NCBI GenBank assembly: GCA_011772755.1
Contig: WVYX01000283.1
Coordinates: forward strand, 1-49,543
Source: Gemmatimonadales bacterium
GTDB taxonomy: Bacteria; Gemmatimonadota; Gemmatimonadetes; Gemmatimonadales; GWC2-71-9
DNA: 49,543 bases
Direction: 5' to 3'
Made by a program: the position numbers and the translations under genes. The notes beneath the pieces were generated by a model. The model searched no databases, was not told the DNA's origin, and worked only from the letters and a program-made list of their open reading frames with translations. Shown here in pieces: positions 25,184 through 34,058 of this stretch (position 1 is its first letter; each line of letters starts with the position of its first letter).

Positions 25184-27853
25184 TCACAGACTCAGCCAGT
25201 AGTTGAGCTTCACAATGAACGTGTTCTGCATGTCGTCGCCAAACAGGTTCCCCAGCTCGTCCAGCGCACGGAACGTCGGATCGTCGGCGGCGCCCGAGCG
25301 GGAATGGTTCCACACTAGGAACAGCGTCGAGCCGGGCACATACTCCCACCGAATGACCAGGTTGCTGCGCAACGAACGGAAGCGGAAATCCGGGTTGGCG
25401 AACTCCAGGGGCGGTGCCGGACCCGCCCCGTCAGGGTCCGCAGTGTAGATGTTCGTGGAGTCATCCAACGCTAGCGTGGAGCCATTGTCCACGCCGTAGT
25501 GCAGGAAATCGAAAGTTCCGGGCTGGGCCAACTCCTTGAACCGCTGGTAGTCCCCAGCCGCCACGAAGGGCTGCGCCCAGAGCTGGATCGAGAGATTGGG
25601 CGTGAGGGCCACGTCCACACGGACTGTAACGTCCAGGCTCGTCTGGACAAGCTCGCTGAACAGGTAACGCCGGCCGAATGTCGCCGCCGCCGTGGCATCT
25701 TCTTGCTGGGTGACGTAGAACCCGATGGAGTGCGTCTTGTCGAAGCTCGGAAAAATGCTCAGGTTCACGGCCCCGGTCGGCCGAATGACGAGCTCGCTAC
25801 CGAACCCGCCGCCCCACCCATCGTAGATGTTCCGTGAGTAGTAACCAAACGTGCCGAAGTACACCGGCTTCCGGAAATCGGTGCTGACAAAGCCATTTAT
25901 GTTCCACGAGTCGGGGTTTGCCATGAGCGGGCCGCCGCGGGTGGCCTTGTCACTGCGGCCTCCGATGTTGTAGCTGGCCCCGACGTTGAAGTTCCAGTAG
26001 TTGAGGAACTGTCCCCCAAAGCCGAAGTAGGGCGAGCGCCACTGATTGGTACCTCCGAAGTTCCAGCTCTGCGCAAAGGTCGCGCTCACCCAGAACCTGC
26101 GGAACACGCGGCCGGGATCGAGCCACCGCCGTTCGAGTCGAATCCCGTGAAAGATGCGGTCAACCCGGGTCTCGAATCCCGCATCATTCACCTCCAGCCC
26201 CGGCGAGTATGCGTAGAAGTCGGTGGCGTACAGCCAGTTGCCCGCCACCTTCCCTGCCTGAAGCGAGAAAGCGTACCCCGTCATGCTGGTGGCGGTGGTA
26301 TCCAGCGACACGTAGTCCTGGTCGGGCCGTTGGTAGTAGCGGGCCGAGGAGCGCTGGGCTCCGGTGATGGCGGCGGGATCGCCCCGGATGTGCGAGCCGC
26401 TGATGGTGCCGTTCACCGAGAACTGATTCCTGGCGAAGCGGTGGAAGAAATCCAGTCCGCCGCTGTACGCCGATGAGCGGAGGAACTCGAACACCGGATC
26501 GTTGAGGTCCCGGTGCACCGTGGTCGCCAGCATGCCGATCCCTGTGGCGCCGGCGCGGAAGTCCTTCCTCAGGCTCACCACCCCATAGTTTGCGAGGGGC
26601 TCCACCGGCTCGCTGGCCCGGGAGCCATCGGCCCGCTGCACCCGGGCATACTCTCGGCCGGTTAACGCGTCCAGCACGCCGATGGACCATCCGCCGGTCT
26701 GCCCCGAGATCTTCGCGGCACCGAGGATGCTGGTGGCGATAGGATTGTCGGCGTAGCCGCCCTCTTCAGACGCCCACCGCGAGGGCGCCCGCCCGACCCG
26801 CCGCGAGTAGAATAGCTGTGGCGCCCCAAAGACGAACCCGCCGCTGCCAGCGCCGAAGCGGAAGATGTTGGCACCCTCCACGAAGAACGGTCGCCGCTCC
26901 CTGAAGAACGTCTCGAACGCGCTGAGGTTCACCACCGCCGGGTCGGCCTCGACCTGGCCAAAATCCGGGTTGATGGTGGCGTCAAGGGTGAGATCGCTGG
27001 TTACGCCGTACTTGAGATCGAGACCGCCGCTCAGATCCTGCACGGAGCCGTCGTTGAAGGGGTCGTCGGAATCCGCGCCCTCGATGAAATCGCTCTTGGC
27101 GACCGTGTATGGCAGCACCTCCAGGCGCCGTGGCGCGGGCACGTCGCGCAGTCCCAGCAAGTGGCCGAAGTGGGAGGCGAACCCCAGCTCTGTGTTCGGG
27201 ACCCAGCTCCACACCACCCACTCGTTCTTGCGGAAGATCAGGCGAGTGAAGTTGATGCCCCAGGTCTGCTCCCGAGCAGTCGAGAAACGAAGCTGTGAGA
27301 ACGGAATCCGCATCTCGGCGACCCAGCCGAGGGAGTCGATCCGAGTGGCGACCTCCCACACCGGATCCCACGAGTCGTCACCGTGCTCGTCGTCGTTGGC
27401 GGTGACCTCGTCGCCCCGGATGCCGGCCGGATTCACGCTCACGCGGAAGGCCGTGCGGTGATCGTGATACGAGTCGATGGAGACAGTGAACTGGTCGCTC
27501 GACGTGTGGGTGTCGCGACGCCCCAGACGACCGACGATGCCCTCAGGCTCGCTGTCGTAGAGTCGAGCGCCGACGTACAAGGCGTCCTCGCCGTAGACGA
27601 CCCGCACATCGGAGCGCTCGGTCGGCTGCGTCCCGTCCTCCGGCAGCACCTGGGTGAAGTCCGCAGCGACCATGGTGGTCTGCCACACCGCATCATCCAG
27701 CCGTCCATCCAGCCGCGGTGCGCGCTCGGCCAAGGTTGCGGTGACGGTGGGCGGGACGCGCCCGTTGGCGTGTCGCAAGACCGCCGGTGTGGTATCGGCG
27801 TTGGTGGGTGCTTGGGCAGTCTGGAGGGCGAGGGCAAGCATGACCATGCGCAT
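25184..27853 (-). CDS. CBM9 / DUF5916 outer-membrane-type protein, second copy
   Basis: An 889 aa paralogue of the 9716-12436 protein. The same framework is visible: RLDGRLDDAVW, DDSWDPVWEVATR, RIPFSQLRF, NPDFGQVEADPAVVNLS, RRPFFVEG, LFYSRRVG, and a C-terminal aromatic end (KLNYWLSL). The signal peptide is short (about 16-20 residues), with AAGGA about 10 nt before the ATG. Adjacent in-frame ATG codons make the exact start uncertain by 2-4 residues. It lacks the CYFC-type cysteine pairs of its relative, having GGFVFG at the first position. The upstream region shared with the RHH regulator gene holds several palindromes. Function, as for its paralogue, is unknown beyond probable sugar binding and a barrel. 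Confidence 0.9.
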   Translation of the reverse strand: MRMVMLALALQTAQAPTNADTTPAVLRHANGRVPPTVTATLAERAPRLDGRLDDAVWQTTMVAADFTQVLPEDGTQPTERSDVRVVYGEDALYVGARLYDSEPEGIVGRLGRRDTHTSSDQFTVSIDSYHDHRTAFRVSVNPAGIRGDEVTANDDEHGDDSWDPVWEVATRIDSLGWVAEMRIPFSQLRFSTAREQTWGINFTRLIFRKNEWVVWSWVPNTELGFASHFGHLLGLRDVPAPRRLEVLPYTVAKSDFIEGADSDDPFNDGSVQDLSGGLDLKYGVTSDLTLDATINPDFGQVEADPAVVNLSAFETFFRERRPFFVEGANIFRFGAGSGGFVFGAPQLFYSRRVGRAPSRWASEEGGYADNPIATSILGAAKISGQTGGWSIGVLDALTGREYARVQRADGSRASEPVEPLANYGVVSLRKDFRAGATGIGMLATTVHRDLNDPVFEFLRSSAYSGGLDFFHRFARNQFSVNGTISGSHIRGDPAAITGAQRSSARYYQRPDQDYVSLDTTATSMTGYAFSLQAGKVAGNWLYATDFYAYSPGLEVNDAGFETRVDRIFHGIRLERRWLDPGRVFRRFWVSATFAQSWNFGGTNQWRSPYFGFGGQFLNYWNFNVGASYNIGGRSDKATRGGPLMANPDSWNINGFVSTDFRKPVYFGTFGYYSRNIYDGWGGGFGSELVIRPTGAVNLSIFPSFDKTHSIGFYVTQQEDATAAATFGRRYLFSELVQTSLDVTVRVDVALTPNLSIQLWAQPFVAAGDYQRFKELAQPGTFDFLHYGVDNGSTLALDDSTNIYTADPDGAGPAPPLEFANPDFRFRSLRSNLVIRWEYVPGSTLFLVWNHSRSGAADDPTFRALDELGNLFGDDMQNTFIVKLNYWLSL

Positions 27854-28410
27854 GGCCGCGCGTCCTTGAAGAAGTTAGTCAACAGTTAGATGCGCCCGGT
27901 CGCGATTGAGTTGCGCCCAATGGCGCAACCCATGTGGGACCCGCGCAGTCTGTTTTACTTTGTGTAAAAATCTCCGTGCCCGACTTCACGCGCTGTGTCC
28001 TCGCCGCCAATCCGGATGCTACCGGCTGACGCCCAACTCCCATGGAGCGGCGACGAGACGGGCTCGCCGGCCGACCCGCCCCCCGAGGCGTGCTGTATGA
28101 CGCTCCCATGCGTCCGGTGCGCTCGCCTCACCCCTCGCAACCGGGTCTGGGCCGACCGGCGTCCCCTCCATAGTCACAGCGAGTCGCTCGTCCTTTCAAA
28201 GATCGAGCTTCACCATATACATAGACAACAGAGAGATTTTTACTATATATAGCCTCCTCCCGCTTCCCGCAACCCCGAGTTGGCGGCGATACGGCAACCG
28301 TTTTAACGGATGCCACTTAGGCGACTGAGCCAGCAGACGTATTGCGCAATGCGTAACGCGTAATTACATTACGTCATCGCTCTAGGGCTTAGGATGCTGC
28401 GGAGGACGCC
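27854..28410. promoter_or_regulatory. Divergent control region between DUF5916 and RHH genes
   Basis: A 557-nt spacer with no supported gene. It contains two perfect inverted repeats, GTTGCGCC/GGCGCAAC at 27910-27929 (4-nt loop) and TTTTAC/GTAAAA at 27953-27969 (5-nt spacer). It also has an AT-rich island at about 28205-28252 (with TATATATA) unlike its GC-rich surroundings, and the heptamer array at 28344-28373. The AT-rich part is the best candidate for a promoter firing towards the RHH gene. Confidence 0.55.
28344..28373 (+). promoter_or_regulatory. Candidate RHH operator: three tandem GCGYAAY heptamers
   Basis: GCGCAAT, GCGTAAC and GCGTAAT follow each other without a gap at 28344-28364. 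The last overlaps a palindrome, CGTAAT-TAC-ATTACG, at 28359-28373, and ATTGCGCAAT at 28341-28350 is also palindromic. Ribbon-helix-helix repressors bind such short tandem or inverted sites cooperatively. The array ends 37 nt before the start codon of the RHH gene, so autoregulation is likely. Confidence 0.6.
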
Positions 28411-28824
28411 ATGACCGAGATCAACCTGTCAGACATCTGGAAACGGATCCGCGAGGAATTGGAGCAGAAAGGCATCGACCTGGATTCAGGATGTTGCGAA
28501 GCCGTGGCCGGCTCACCCCTGAAGATCGTCTGCATGGCCGGCGGCTTGGCCGACAGCCTGAGGGAGATGGAGAAGACCCCGCGGGACCAGGTCGTCATGG
28601 TACGGCTGGACGAGGAGACCGTAAAGAAGCTCGACGCCTGGTTGGAAACCGGGGCGTTCAAGAGCCGCTCCGAGGCAGCCGCCCTGTTCATTCGAGAAGG
28701 TCTCAAGGTTCACGCCCGGGAACTGGACGAGCTGGCCGAAGCACTCAAAGGGGTGGAGAATGCCAAGGATCGCCTCCGGGAGAAGGCCCGCGACGTGTTC
28801 GAGCCGGCAACCGAGGAAAGCTGA
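28411..28824 (+). CDS. Ribbon-helix-helix (CopG-type) transcription regulator
   Basis: A 137 aa protein. Residues about 61-100 fit a ribbon-helix-helix domain: the beta ribbon VVMVRLDEET, then VKKLDAWLETG and SRSEAAALFIREGLK. The N-terminal 50 residues are separate, with an amphipathic helix and three cysteines, Cys28, Cys29 and Cys41 (SGCCE, IVCMAGG), which could sense metal or thiol state. A charged helical C-terminus (about residues 103-130) may aid oligomerisation. GGAGGA lies 4 nt before the ATG. Three tandem heptamers just upstream look like its operator. The gene for a Cys-rich membrane protein follows 40 nt downstream and may be the regulated partner. The DNA-binding domain is firm; the signal is inference. 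Confidence 0.85.
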   Translation: MTEINLSDIWKRIREELEQKGIDLDSGCCEAVAGSPLKIVCMAGGLADSLREMEKTPRDQVVMVRLDEETVKKLDAWLETGAFKSRSEAAALFIREGLKVHARELDELAEALKGVENAKDRLREKARDVFEPATEES

Positions 28825-28864
28825 GGGCTGCGCCCGACGGCGCCTTGAATGGAGTGACGTGGAG

Positions 28865-29236
28865 ATGTCCTGCAACTGCAACTGCAACTGCTCGCACTGC
28901 CCCGGCAATACCGCCGTTGCCGCCGTTCTCCTGATCTTGCTCGGCAGCAGCCTGATACTCGGAATCGTCAGGCTGCTGGGCAAGCTCATCGACATGGTTG
29001 CGCTGCCGCACATCGCGTGGATCCCGCTGACCGTCGTAGCCACTGTGGGAACGGTTTGGGGCCTCTGGTTCGGCTTCAGGCAGCACGGTCGCGCTGCACC
29101 GCTGACGGTGGGCGTGTCTGGCCTGCTGGTTACGCTGCTTGGGTTCGTCTTCAGCTTTCCGATCGCGCTACTCGGTGTGGCCATCGTACTGACAGCAGCG
29201 GCGTGGAGCAGCTTCGCCTACGCCGAGCGAGCCTAG
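28865..29236 (+). CDS. Cys-rich N-terminus, multi-pass small membrane protein
   Basis: A 123 aa protein from the ATG at 28865 (GGAGTG 9 nt upstream). The first 12 residues are MSCNCNCNCSHC, with five cysteines and one histidine, a plausible metal-binding tail. Three to four transmembrane helices follow, about residues 18-35, 48-66, 78-96 and 98-114. The DNA for the tail is a TGCAAC hexamer repeated in frame, so the Cys count could vary among strains. It resembles MerC-like small membrane proteins only in general shape, and I do not see the MerC motif. It lies directly downstream of the Cys-bearing RHH regulator, in the same direction. Function unknown; metal handling is a hypothesis. Confidence 0.75.
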   Translation: MSCNCNCNCSHCPGNTAVAAVLLILLGSSLILGIVRLLGKLIDMVALPHIAWIPLTVVATVGTVWGLWFGFRQHGRAAPLTVGVSGLLVTLLGFVFSFPIALLGVAIVLTAAAWSSFAYAERA

Positions 29237-29504
29237 AAGACCGTCAGTCTCACCTCCAGCCGCTAGGGTTGTGCGCGGGCGACCCCATAGCTCGGCTCAC
29301 ACCCGCTGCCAGACGGGGACAGGAGCTGGGCTCCTGGAAGCCTCAATCCCGATCCCCGTACTCGGCTATAAGGCGATAGGATCCGCCTGAAGAGACAGTT
29401 CCGTCCCCTGCAGGACCCGAAGACACAGGACGTTCCGGTCGATCGCTTGCCGAAACGATGGCGACGACCGAAGTTTGCCCAACCCCGGCGGCTGAGGCGC
29501 AACG

Positions 29505-29867
29505 GTGAACGGCGAGCTATCCGGCATACCCCGCGAGGCCCGCAAGTGGGCGATGATCTGTCACATCGTGGCCCTGGTGGGGCTCATCGGAAACGGCATA
29601 GGTTTCCTGGTGGCCCCCCTGATCGTGTGGTTGATCAAGAAGGAGGACCACCCGTTCATCGACGAGCAGGGAAAGGAAGCGGTGAACTTCCAGATAACCA
29701 TGTTCATCGCCGGCTTCGTGAGCGTGATTCTGATCCTGGTCCTCATCGGAATCTTTCTTCTGTTCCTGGTGCTACTCGCGATGATCATCTTCCCGATCAT
29801 TGCAGCGGTGAAGGCGAACGACGGCGAGCACTACCGGTATCCCTTCGCGCTTCGGTTCATCAAGTAG
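29505..29867 (+). CDS. DUF4870 domain membrane protein
   Basis: A 120 aa inner-membrane protein of the DUF4870 (Tic20-like) family. A short N-terminal tail, then KWAMICHIVALVGLIGNGIG, VAPLIVWLIKKEDHPFIDEQ and GKEAVNFQ, the family hallmark, followed by two long transmembrane helices and a final YRYPFALRFIK. The start is a GTG at 29505 without a strong ribosome binding site. A short upstream frame beginning ATG at 29458 stops across the GTG (GTGA), so coupling or a different N-terminus is possible. Function of the family is unknown. It is downstream of the Cys-rich membrane gene with 268 nt between, so a separate transcript is likely. Confidence 0.9.
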   Translation: MNGELSGIPREARKWAMICHIVALVGLIGNGIGFLVAPLIVWLIKKEDHPFIDEQGKEAVNFQITMFIAGFVSVILILVLIGIFLLFLVLLAMIIFPIIAAVKANDGEHYRYPFALRFIK

Positions 29868-29913
29868 GCCGGGAAGCCCAAGCGATTGGGACCGCTCGGG
29901 GGGGATGAACTCA

Positions 29914-32226
29914 TCAACGCCTCTCCGGTGCCGACGGCGACCGCTCGTTGATGGCCGCTAGCGCCTTCTCCAAGAACTCATCCCTGCCTTCACGCACTCC
30001 CTGTATCGTGCGCCGGACAGGAATCGTTGGTCTGATCCCCACCAGATGGTGCTGGGTACCGTCATGCTTCACTACTCTCATGCCGGTCCATACGAGCCGA
30101 AATCCCCCCGGGAGCATGACCGGGTTGACGTTCCCGTTGGTTCCCGCTGTCGGCTGCCCCACGATCTCCGCGAGGTCGTAATGCTCGATGAAGCTCATGA
30201 ATGATTCGGCGTAGCTGATCGCCCTGCCGTCCGTCAGGAACACGACCTCGCCCGTGATGCGCGGCTGTGTGGGGGTGAGCCGCCATCCGTAATGCTCCAT
30301 GCCGACCACGTCCTCGTAGTCCGGATAGATGATCTGGGGGACTCGCATCCATGCGTCCGATGTATCCCTCGACTGAAGCAAGTGGCTGATCACCTGATGG
30401 TTGCCCTGGGGATACCCCCGGAGATCGAACACCACCCCCCTCGCAAGCGCGATCTTCTCGATCTGCTGGGAGATCTCAGGCCACGTGGCCCGAGTTAGGT
30501 CCACGTAGTAAACGCCCGTGTCGATCTCCCTCACGCTCCCGCCGGTGCGCTCTGCCGGTGGCGCCTCCCCGCCCCTGGCAACCTGTACGGTAAAGCTCGA
30601 ATCGCCCCGGCTCACTAGCAGGGTGACTTCCGTACCCTCGGCTCCCCTTGCGAACTCCATCATGGCGCGAAATCGCGTCCATTGCGGCGACCCGGAGATG
30701 TAGCGCTCTGCCTCGGCCACGGCCTGTGCCGCCGGCACCCCATCAATCGCCTGGATGACGTCACCGGGCCGCAGGCCTGTTGCCTCCGCCGCCACCGAGA
30801 CAACGACGGCATCCTCGACCCAGTCGACCAAGAACGGCGGTCGGGCTCGGCCGCTGAACGCAGGGTGATACACGCGTCCGTGACCGTCATGTGCCGCTGC
30901 CACGAGCTCATTCAGGGTGTAGTAGAAGTCCTCCGCAGTCTGGTCCGTCAGTGCCTGGTCGAGCGTCCGGATCAGCGCCGCGTCCCAATCGGTGTCGACC
31001 ACGTCGAAGTAGGGATAGAAGTGCTGGAACAGATTCCACGCGATCACCACGTCTCCCAAGCGGACGGCTGGGTCGTCGGCGGTGCGGCTCACCACGTGCA
31101 TTTCTTCGAGAGCCGCCATCAGCGACCTCAGGGCGTCGGAATCGACATCCCCCAGAGTCCCCATGCTATCGCTCATGAGCGCCAAGGGGATTTGGGCCGA
31201 CAAGCCAACCCCGAGCTCCTTGTCGACCACTTCTCCAATGGCCGGGTGTCGGTCGAATAGCTTGCCCGTGAACCACCGGGTTTCCCTCTGAATGCGGAGC
31301 GACTTCTTGCCGCTGTGGGGGGCCTCGGACTCGACACTGTATTCGTATTCCTTGCTTGCGGCGTACCACCCTTCGGGTCGTCCGGATTGGTCGGCTAGCT
31401 CGAAGCCCGGGTTCTCAACCCGAACGGCTTCCCACTCGCCCTGAGGGTCCCGAGCCAGCAGCCGGAAATCGTCGACCCAGACCTTACCGGTGCCTCCCAG
31501 GAAACAGCCGATGACGATCCGGGTGGCATCATCCGCCACCACCCCCACGATCTCGTACTGTCGCCACTCGTCGGACGTGATCGGTCGGTCCGCCATGTTG
31601 TCGAAGAACCCTCTCCGATCCCCTTCCCGATCGACCCGCAACCAGAGTTGGCCGCGCCCGCCGGACTCGCTCACCTCCGCCCGGACAAAGGCCCGAAGTG
31701 TGATCTCCTTGCCCCGAAACGAGGACGCATCCAGCCCCTGGGTGACCGTGCCGAAGGCCTGGCCGCCAACCCGAACCGGACTCCGGCGGTTGAGCCGAAT
31801 GCTCCGATAGACCGCAGAGGAGGGATCGGTCCCGAAACTGACGCCGCGATGCTGCCACGCGACCAGCTCCAGGCCAGTGGTATCCGCCGGCACCGACACA
31901 GCTGGCGTCGGAGGTTGCTGGGACGAGTAGTAGATCTGGATGGTCGGTGCGATCGGCAGAAACAGGGCCTCGAGAGCACGCTTGAGCTCCTGGGTGTTTG
32001 CCGCGCTTCGCACAGCAGCCGCTCCGTAGACGGCGAACTCATCCCAGGGGACCTTGCTTGCCTCATCACTGGGATGGAAGTACTTGACGTAGCCGTACAG
32101 CTTGGCAAACGCCCGGAGGTTCTGGACTTCCTGGGTAACCTGGGCCGTAGCTGAGCTGCCCACGGCAACCGCCAGGAGGGTGGTTAGCAGACATGTACGC
32201 GTCTTGGGAATAATGGGACTAGTCAT
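29914..32226 (-). CDS. Exported S41 family peptidase with a carbohydrate-binding-like insert
   Basis: A serine protease-type protein of about 770 aa from the ATG at 32226; the GTG at 32256 is the alternative. The signal peptide ends SATAQ. Residues about 30-110 form a small helical domain (LRAFAKLYGYVKYFHPSD, seen at the start of this S41 group). Residues about 125-300 look like a jelly-roll, CBM-like domain (VRVGGQAFG, KVWVDDFRLLA). A PDZ-like segment (PGDVIQAIDGVPA) and the S41 core follow. The SYAESF motif (about residues 671-675) carries the expected nucleophile region, after VVFDLRGYPQG. It is convergent to the DUF4870 gene. Probable role: processing of exported peptides. Confidence 0.88.
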   Translation of the reverse strand: MTSPIIPKTRTCLLTTLLAVAVGSSATAQVTQEVQNLRAFAKLYGYVKYFHPSDEASKVPWDEFAVYGAAAVRSAANTQELKRALEALFLPIAPTIQIYYSSQQPPTPAVSVPADTTGLELVAWQHRGVSFGTDPSSAVYRSIRLNRRSPVRVGGQAFGTVTQGLDASSFRGKEITLRAFVRAEVSESGGRGQLWLRVDREGDRRGFFDNMADRPITSDEWRQYEIVGVVADDATRIVIGCFLGGTGKVWVDDFRLLARDPQGEWEAVRVENPGFELADQSGRPEGWYAASKEYEYSVESEAPHSGKKSLRIQRETRWFTGKLFDRHPAIGEVVDKELGVGLSAQIPLALMSDSMGTLGDVDSDALRSLMAALEEMHVVSRTADDPAVRLGDVVIAWNLFQHFYPYFDVVDTDWDAALIRTLDQALTDQTAEDFYYTLNELVAAAHDGHGRVYHPAFSGRARPPFLVDWVEDAVVVSVAAEATGLRPGDVIQAIDGVPAAQAVAEAERYISGSPQWTRFRAMMEFARGAEGTEVTLLVSRGDSSFTVQVARGGEAPPAERTGGSVREIDTGVYYVDLTRATWPEISQQIEKIALARGVVFDLRGYPQGNHQVISHLLQSRDTSDAWMRVPQIIYPDYEDVVGMEHYGWRLTPTQPRITGEVVFLTDGRAISYAESFMSFIEHYDLAEIVGQPTAGTNGNVNPVMLPGGFRLVWTGMRVVKHDGTQHHLVGIRPTIPVRRTIQGVREGRDEFLEKALAAINERSPSAPERR

Positions 32227-32518
32227 CGTTCGGGACTCTGCTGAGAGGGTTGGCACTCGACTGGGCCTGGCCCAAGGTACCGGCTGCGTTATGGCGGGCC
32301 AACGATGCGGGCCGCCCGGCTCGCTCTGGGGCGTGCACCACGGGCGGCGGTCGCGCCCTAACTTAACTTCCCCCTTTCAGTTACAGCCAGCAGCAGGCAG
32401 CGATCCAGGAATCCGGCCCAACCGTCATCAGAGTGTCATCAGTTCTTAATCCGGCCGCCAACCACCTGACACAGGCCAGGGGTACCTAGGGGTGAGCACT
32501 CAGGCCAGGAGACTTGCC

Positions 32519-33400
32519 ATGTCAAGCACGATGTCGGTCGGCATGATTCGCGGGTGGCTCCCCCTGGCGCTGCTGGCGCTGGTGGGGTGCGGACCCTCCG
32601 AGGAACTGCAGCAACAGCTCCAGCAACAGCTCGCAGACCTGACCCTGGTCTCCGCTCAGCGGGACAGCCTGCTCCAGGAAGTGGCGGATCACGCCAGGCA
32701 CATGAGCGAGATCAGCGCCGAGCTCGCCAAGGTCCAGGTCGAAGGCAAGGCGCTGACGGTGACCGCGGAGTCGCCCATCCAGGCGGCCCGGGACAGCGTG
32801 TTACAGAAGATCAAGTACATCACTACCCGGGTGAACCAGACCGAGGCCCGCTTGCGGGAGAGCCGGCGGCGGATTCGGGCTCTCACCAGGCTATCCGACA
32901 GCCTCCGGACCACCCTGGAGGAGACGATCGCCAACTATGAGAGCGTGATCGCCACGCAGCGGGAGACCATCGCCCAGCTCACTGAAGCGGTAACCAACCT
33001 CAAGGCGGACAACGTGCGTCTCGCTGCCCAGGTGGACACCCTGGAGGCCGAGGCCAGCACGGTCTACTACGTGATTGGCACCAAAGACGAGCTCCTGGAG
33101 CAGGGGCTGGTGAAGAAGGAGGGTGGCGCGCGGTTCCTCTTCATCTTCGGCAAGCGGGGCGAAACGCTGGTGCCGGCCCGTGACCTCGATCCGAGCCAGT
33201 TCACCGCCATAGACAAGCGAGAGGTGACAGAGATCCCGTTGCCCGAACCGGACAAGACGTACCGCGTCGCGTCGCGGCAGGATCTGGCATATCTGGAGAC
33301 ACCCCCTGACGAGAAGGGGAGGATCACCGGGGACCTCCGCATCGCCTCGCCCGACGAGTTCTGGACCGCGTCGAAGTTCCTGATCATCGTCCAGCGCTGA
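32519..33400 (+). CDS. Coiled-coil lipoprotein
   Basis: About 293 aa from the ATG at 32519, which has AGGAGA 6-7 nt upstream; the GTG at 32492 is less supported. The lipobox is LALVGC (Cys24). Residues about 28-185 are a long predicted coiled coil, with heptad-rich stretches such as LQQQLQQQLADL, ESRRRIRALTRLSDSL and NLKADNVRLAAQVDTLEAE. The C-terminal 110 residues are a globular domain with YYVIGTKDELLEQGLVKKEGG, which recurs in similar lipoproteins of Bacteroidota and Gemmatimonadota as I recall. It is likely periplasmic, anchored in a membrane and oligomeric. It is divergent from the S41 gene and convergent with a small hypothetical gene. Function unknown. Confidence 0.88.
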   Translation: MSSTMSVGMIRGWLPLALLALVGCGPSEELQQQLQQQLADLTLVSAQRDSLLQEVADHARHMSEISAELAKVQVEGKALTVTAESPIQAARDSVLQKIKYITTRVNQTEARLRESRRRIRALTRLSDSLRTTLEETIANYESVIATQRETIAQLTEAVTNLKADNVRLAAQVDTLEAEASTVYYVIGTKDELLEQGLVKKEGGARFLFIFGKRGETLVPARDLDPSQFTAIDKREVTEIPLPEPDKTYRVASRQDLAYLETPPDEKGRITGDLRIASPDEFWTASKFLIIVQR

Positions 33401-33431
33401 TCCCGCAAGGAGCACACGTCACGGATGCAAG

Positions 33432-33463
33432 AGCCCCGCAGCGCGCAGTCGCGCCGCGGGGCT
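33432..33463. terminator. Hairpin between convergent genes
   Basis: Arms of 13 nt, 33432-33444 and 33451-33463 (AGCCCCGCAGCGC and GCGCCGCGGGGCT), pair with a single A-C mismatch around a 6-nt loop (GCAGTC). There is no clear T-run. It lies between the lipoprotein gene and the convergent small gene. Confidence 0.6.
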
Positions 33464-33513
33464 TCCAGCTGGCTCCCAGGCGTGGCTCTAGGGAGGTCTA
33501 GTCGACGAGCCGA

Positions 33514-33729
33514 CTACTTGGACTGCTTCAGGCCGCGGCCGCTCCTCCACACGGCGAGGTATCGTTCGGCAGCCTTCTGTGCCAGTTCGGCCGTGGGAAA
33601 CGTCGTCAACCCCCACGAGTTGCTGAATACGACATCGCCGCTACCGTCGATGAGGAACGAGTACCGGTCCTGCACCTTCACGACAGTGATGCGTGACTTC
33701 GGATCGTCCCCTCCGCCATTTCCGCTCAT
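33514..33729 (-). CDS. Small hypothetical protein
   Basis: About 71 aa from the ATG at 33729, which has GGAGGG 10 nt upstream; an in-frame ATG at 33771 is the alternative. Sequence features are a Gly-rich start (MSGNGGGDD), then a compact beta-rich middle (RITVVKVQDRYSFLIDGSGD) and a C-terminal helix (AELAQKAAERYLAVW). There is no signal peptide, no cysteine and no family I recognise. The pattern of strands followed by a helix ending in a basic tail (GRGLKQSK) suggests a small soluble domain. Confidence 0.62.
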   Translation of the reverse strand: MSGNGGGDDPKSRITVVKVQDRYSFLIDGSGDVVFSNSWGLTTFPTAELAQKAAERYLAVWRSGRGLKQSK

Positions 33730-34058
33730 GCGAGCACGTCCCTCCGGTTGGAGTGCCATGGCGACGGGCACACTTTACTAGTGCGACGATAAACCTGCTG
33801 TGACGCATGTCGCTAACCGTTGTAGGAAGGCAGGCAGGCTCACTGAAGAGATTGGGAGGGGAAAGCGTGTTGTCGTCGGAGTTCAGTGACGGTTGTCACC
33901 GGGGACCCCGGTTGCTACGGCTACGCAAGCTGACACAGACCGTGCACCCATTGGGTTCCGAGTGATTGTGCGGGCGTGACATCTGGCACAGACTGCCGCA
34001 GGGCCATGTGCCACTGTGAGTGACGCGCTGTGAGGCCTCAGCAAGACTCGGGAGGACG
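33730..34058. other. Intergenic region without a supported gene
   Basis: 329 nt between a small minus-strand gene and the plus-strand TIG lipoprotein gene, so it should hold two divergent promoters. The only structures I see are a short palindrome CCGGGG-A-CCCCGG (33899-33911) and GTGAGTGACGCGCTGTGAGG near 34016, which recalls the GTGAGCTGTGAGC words at 4030. Confidence 0.4.
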
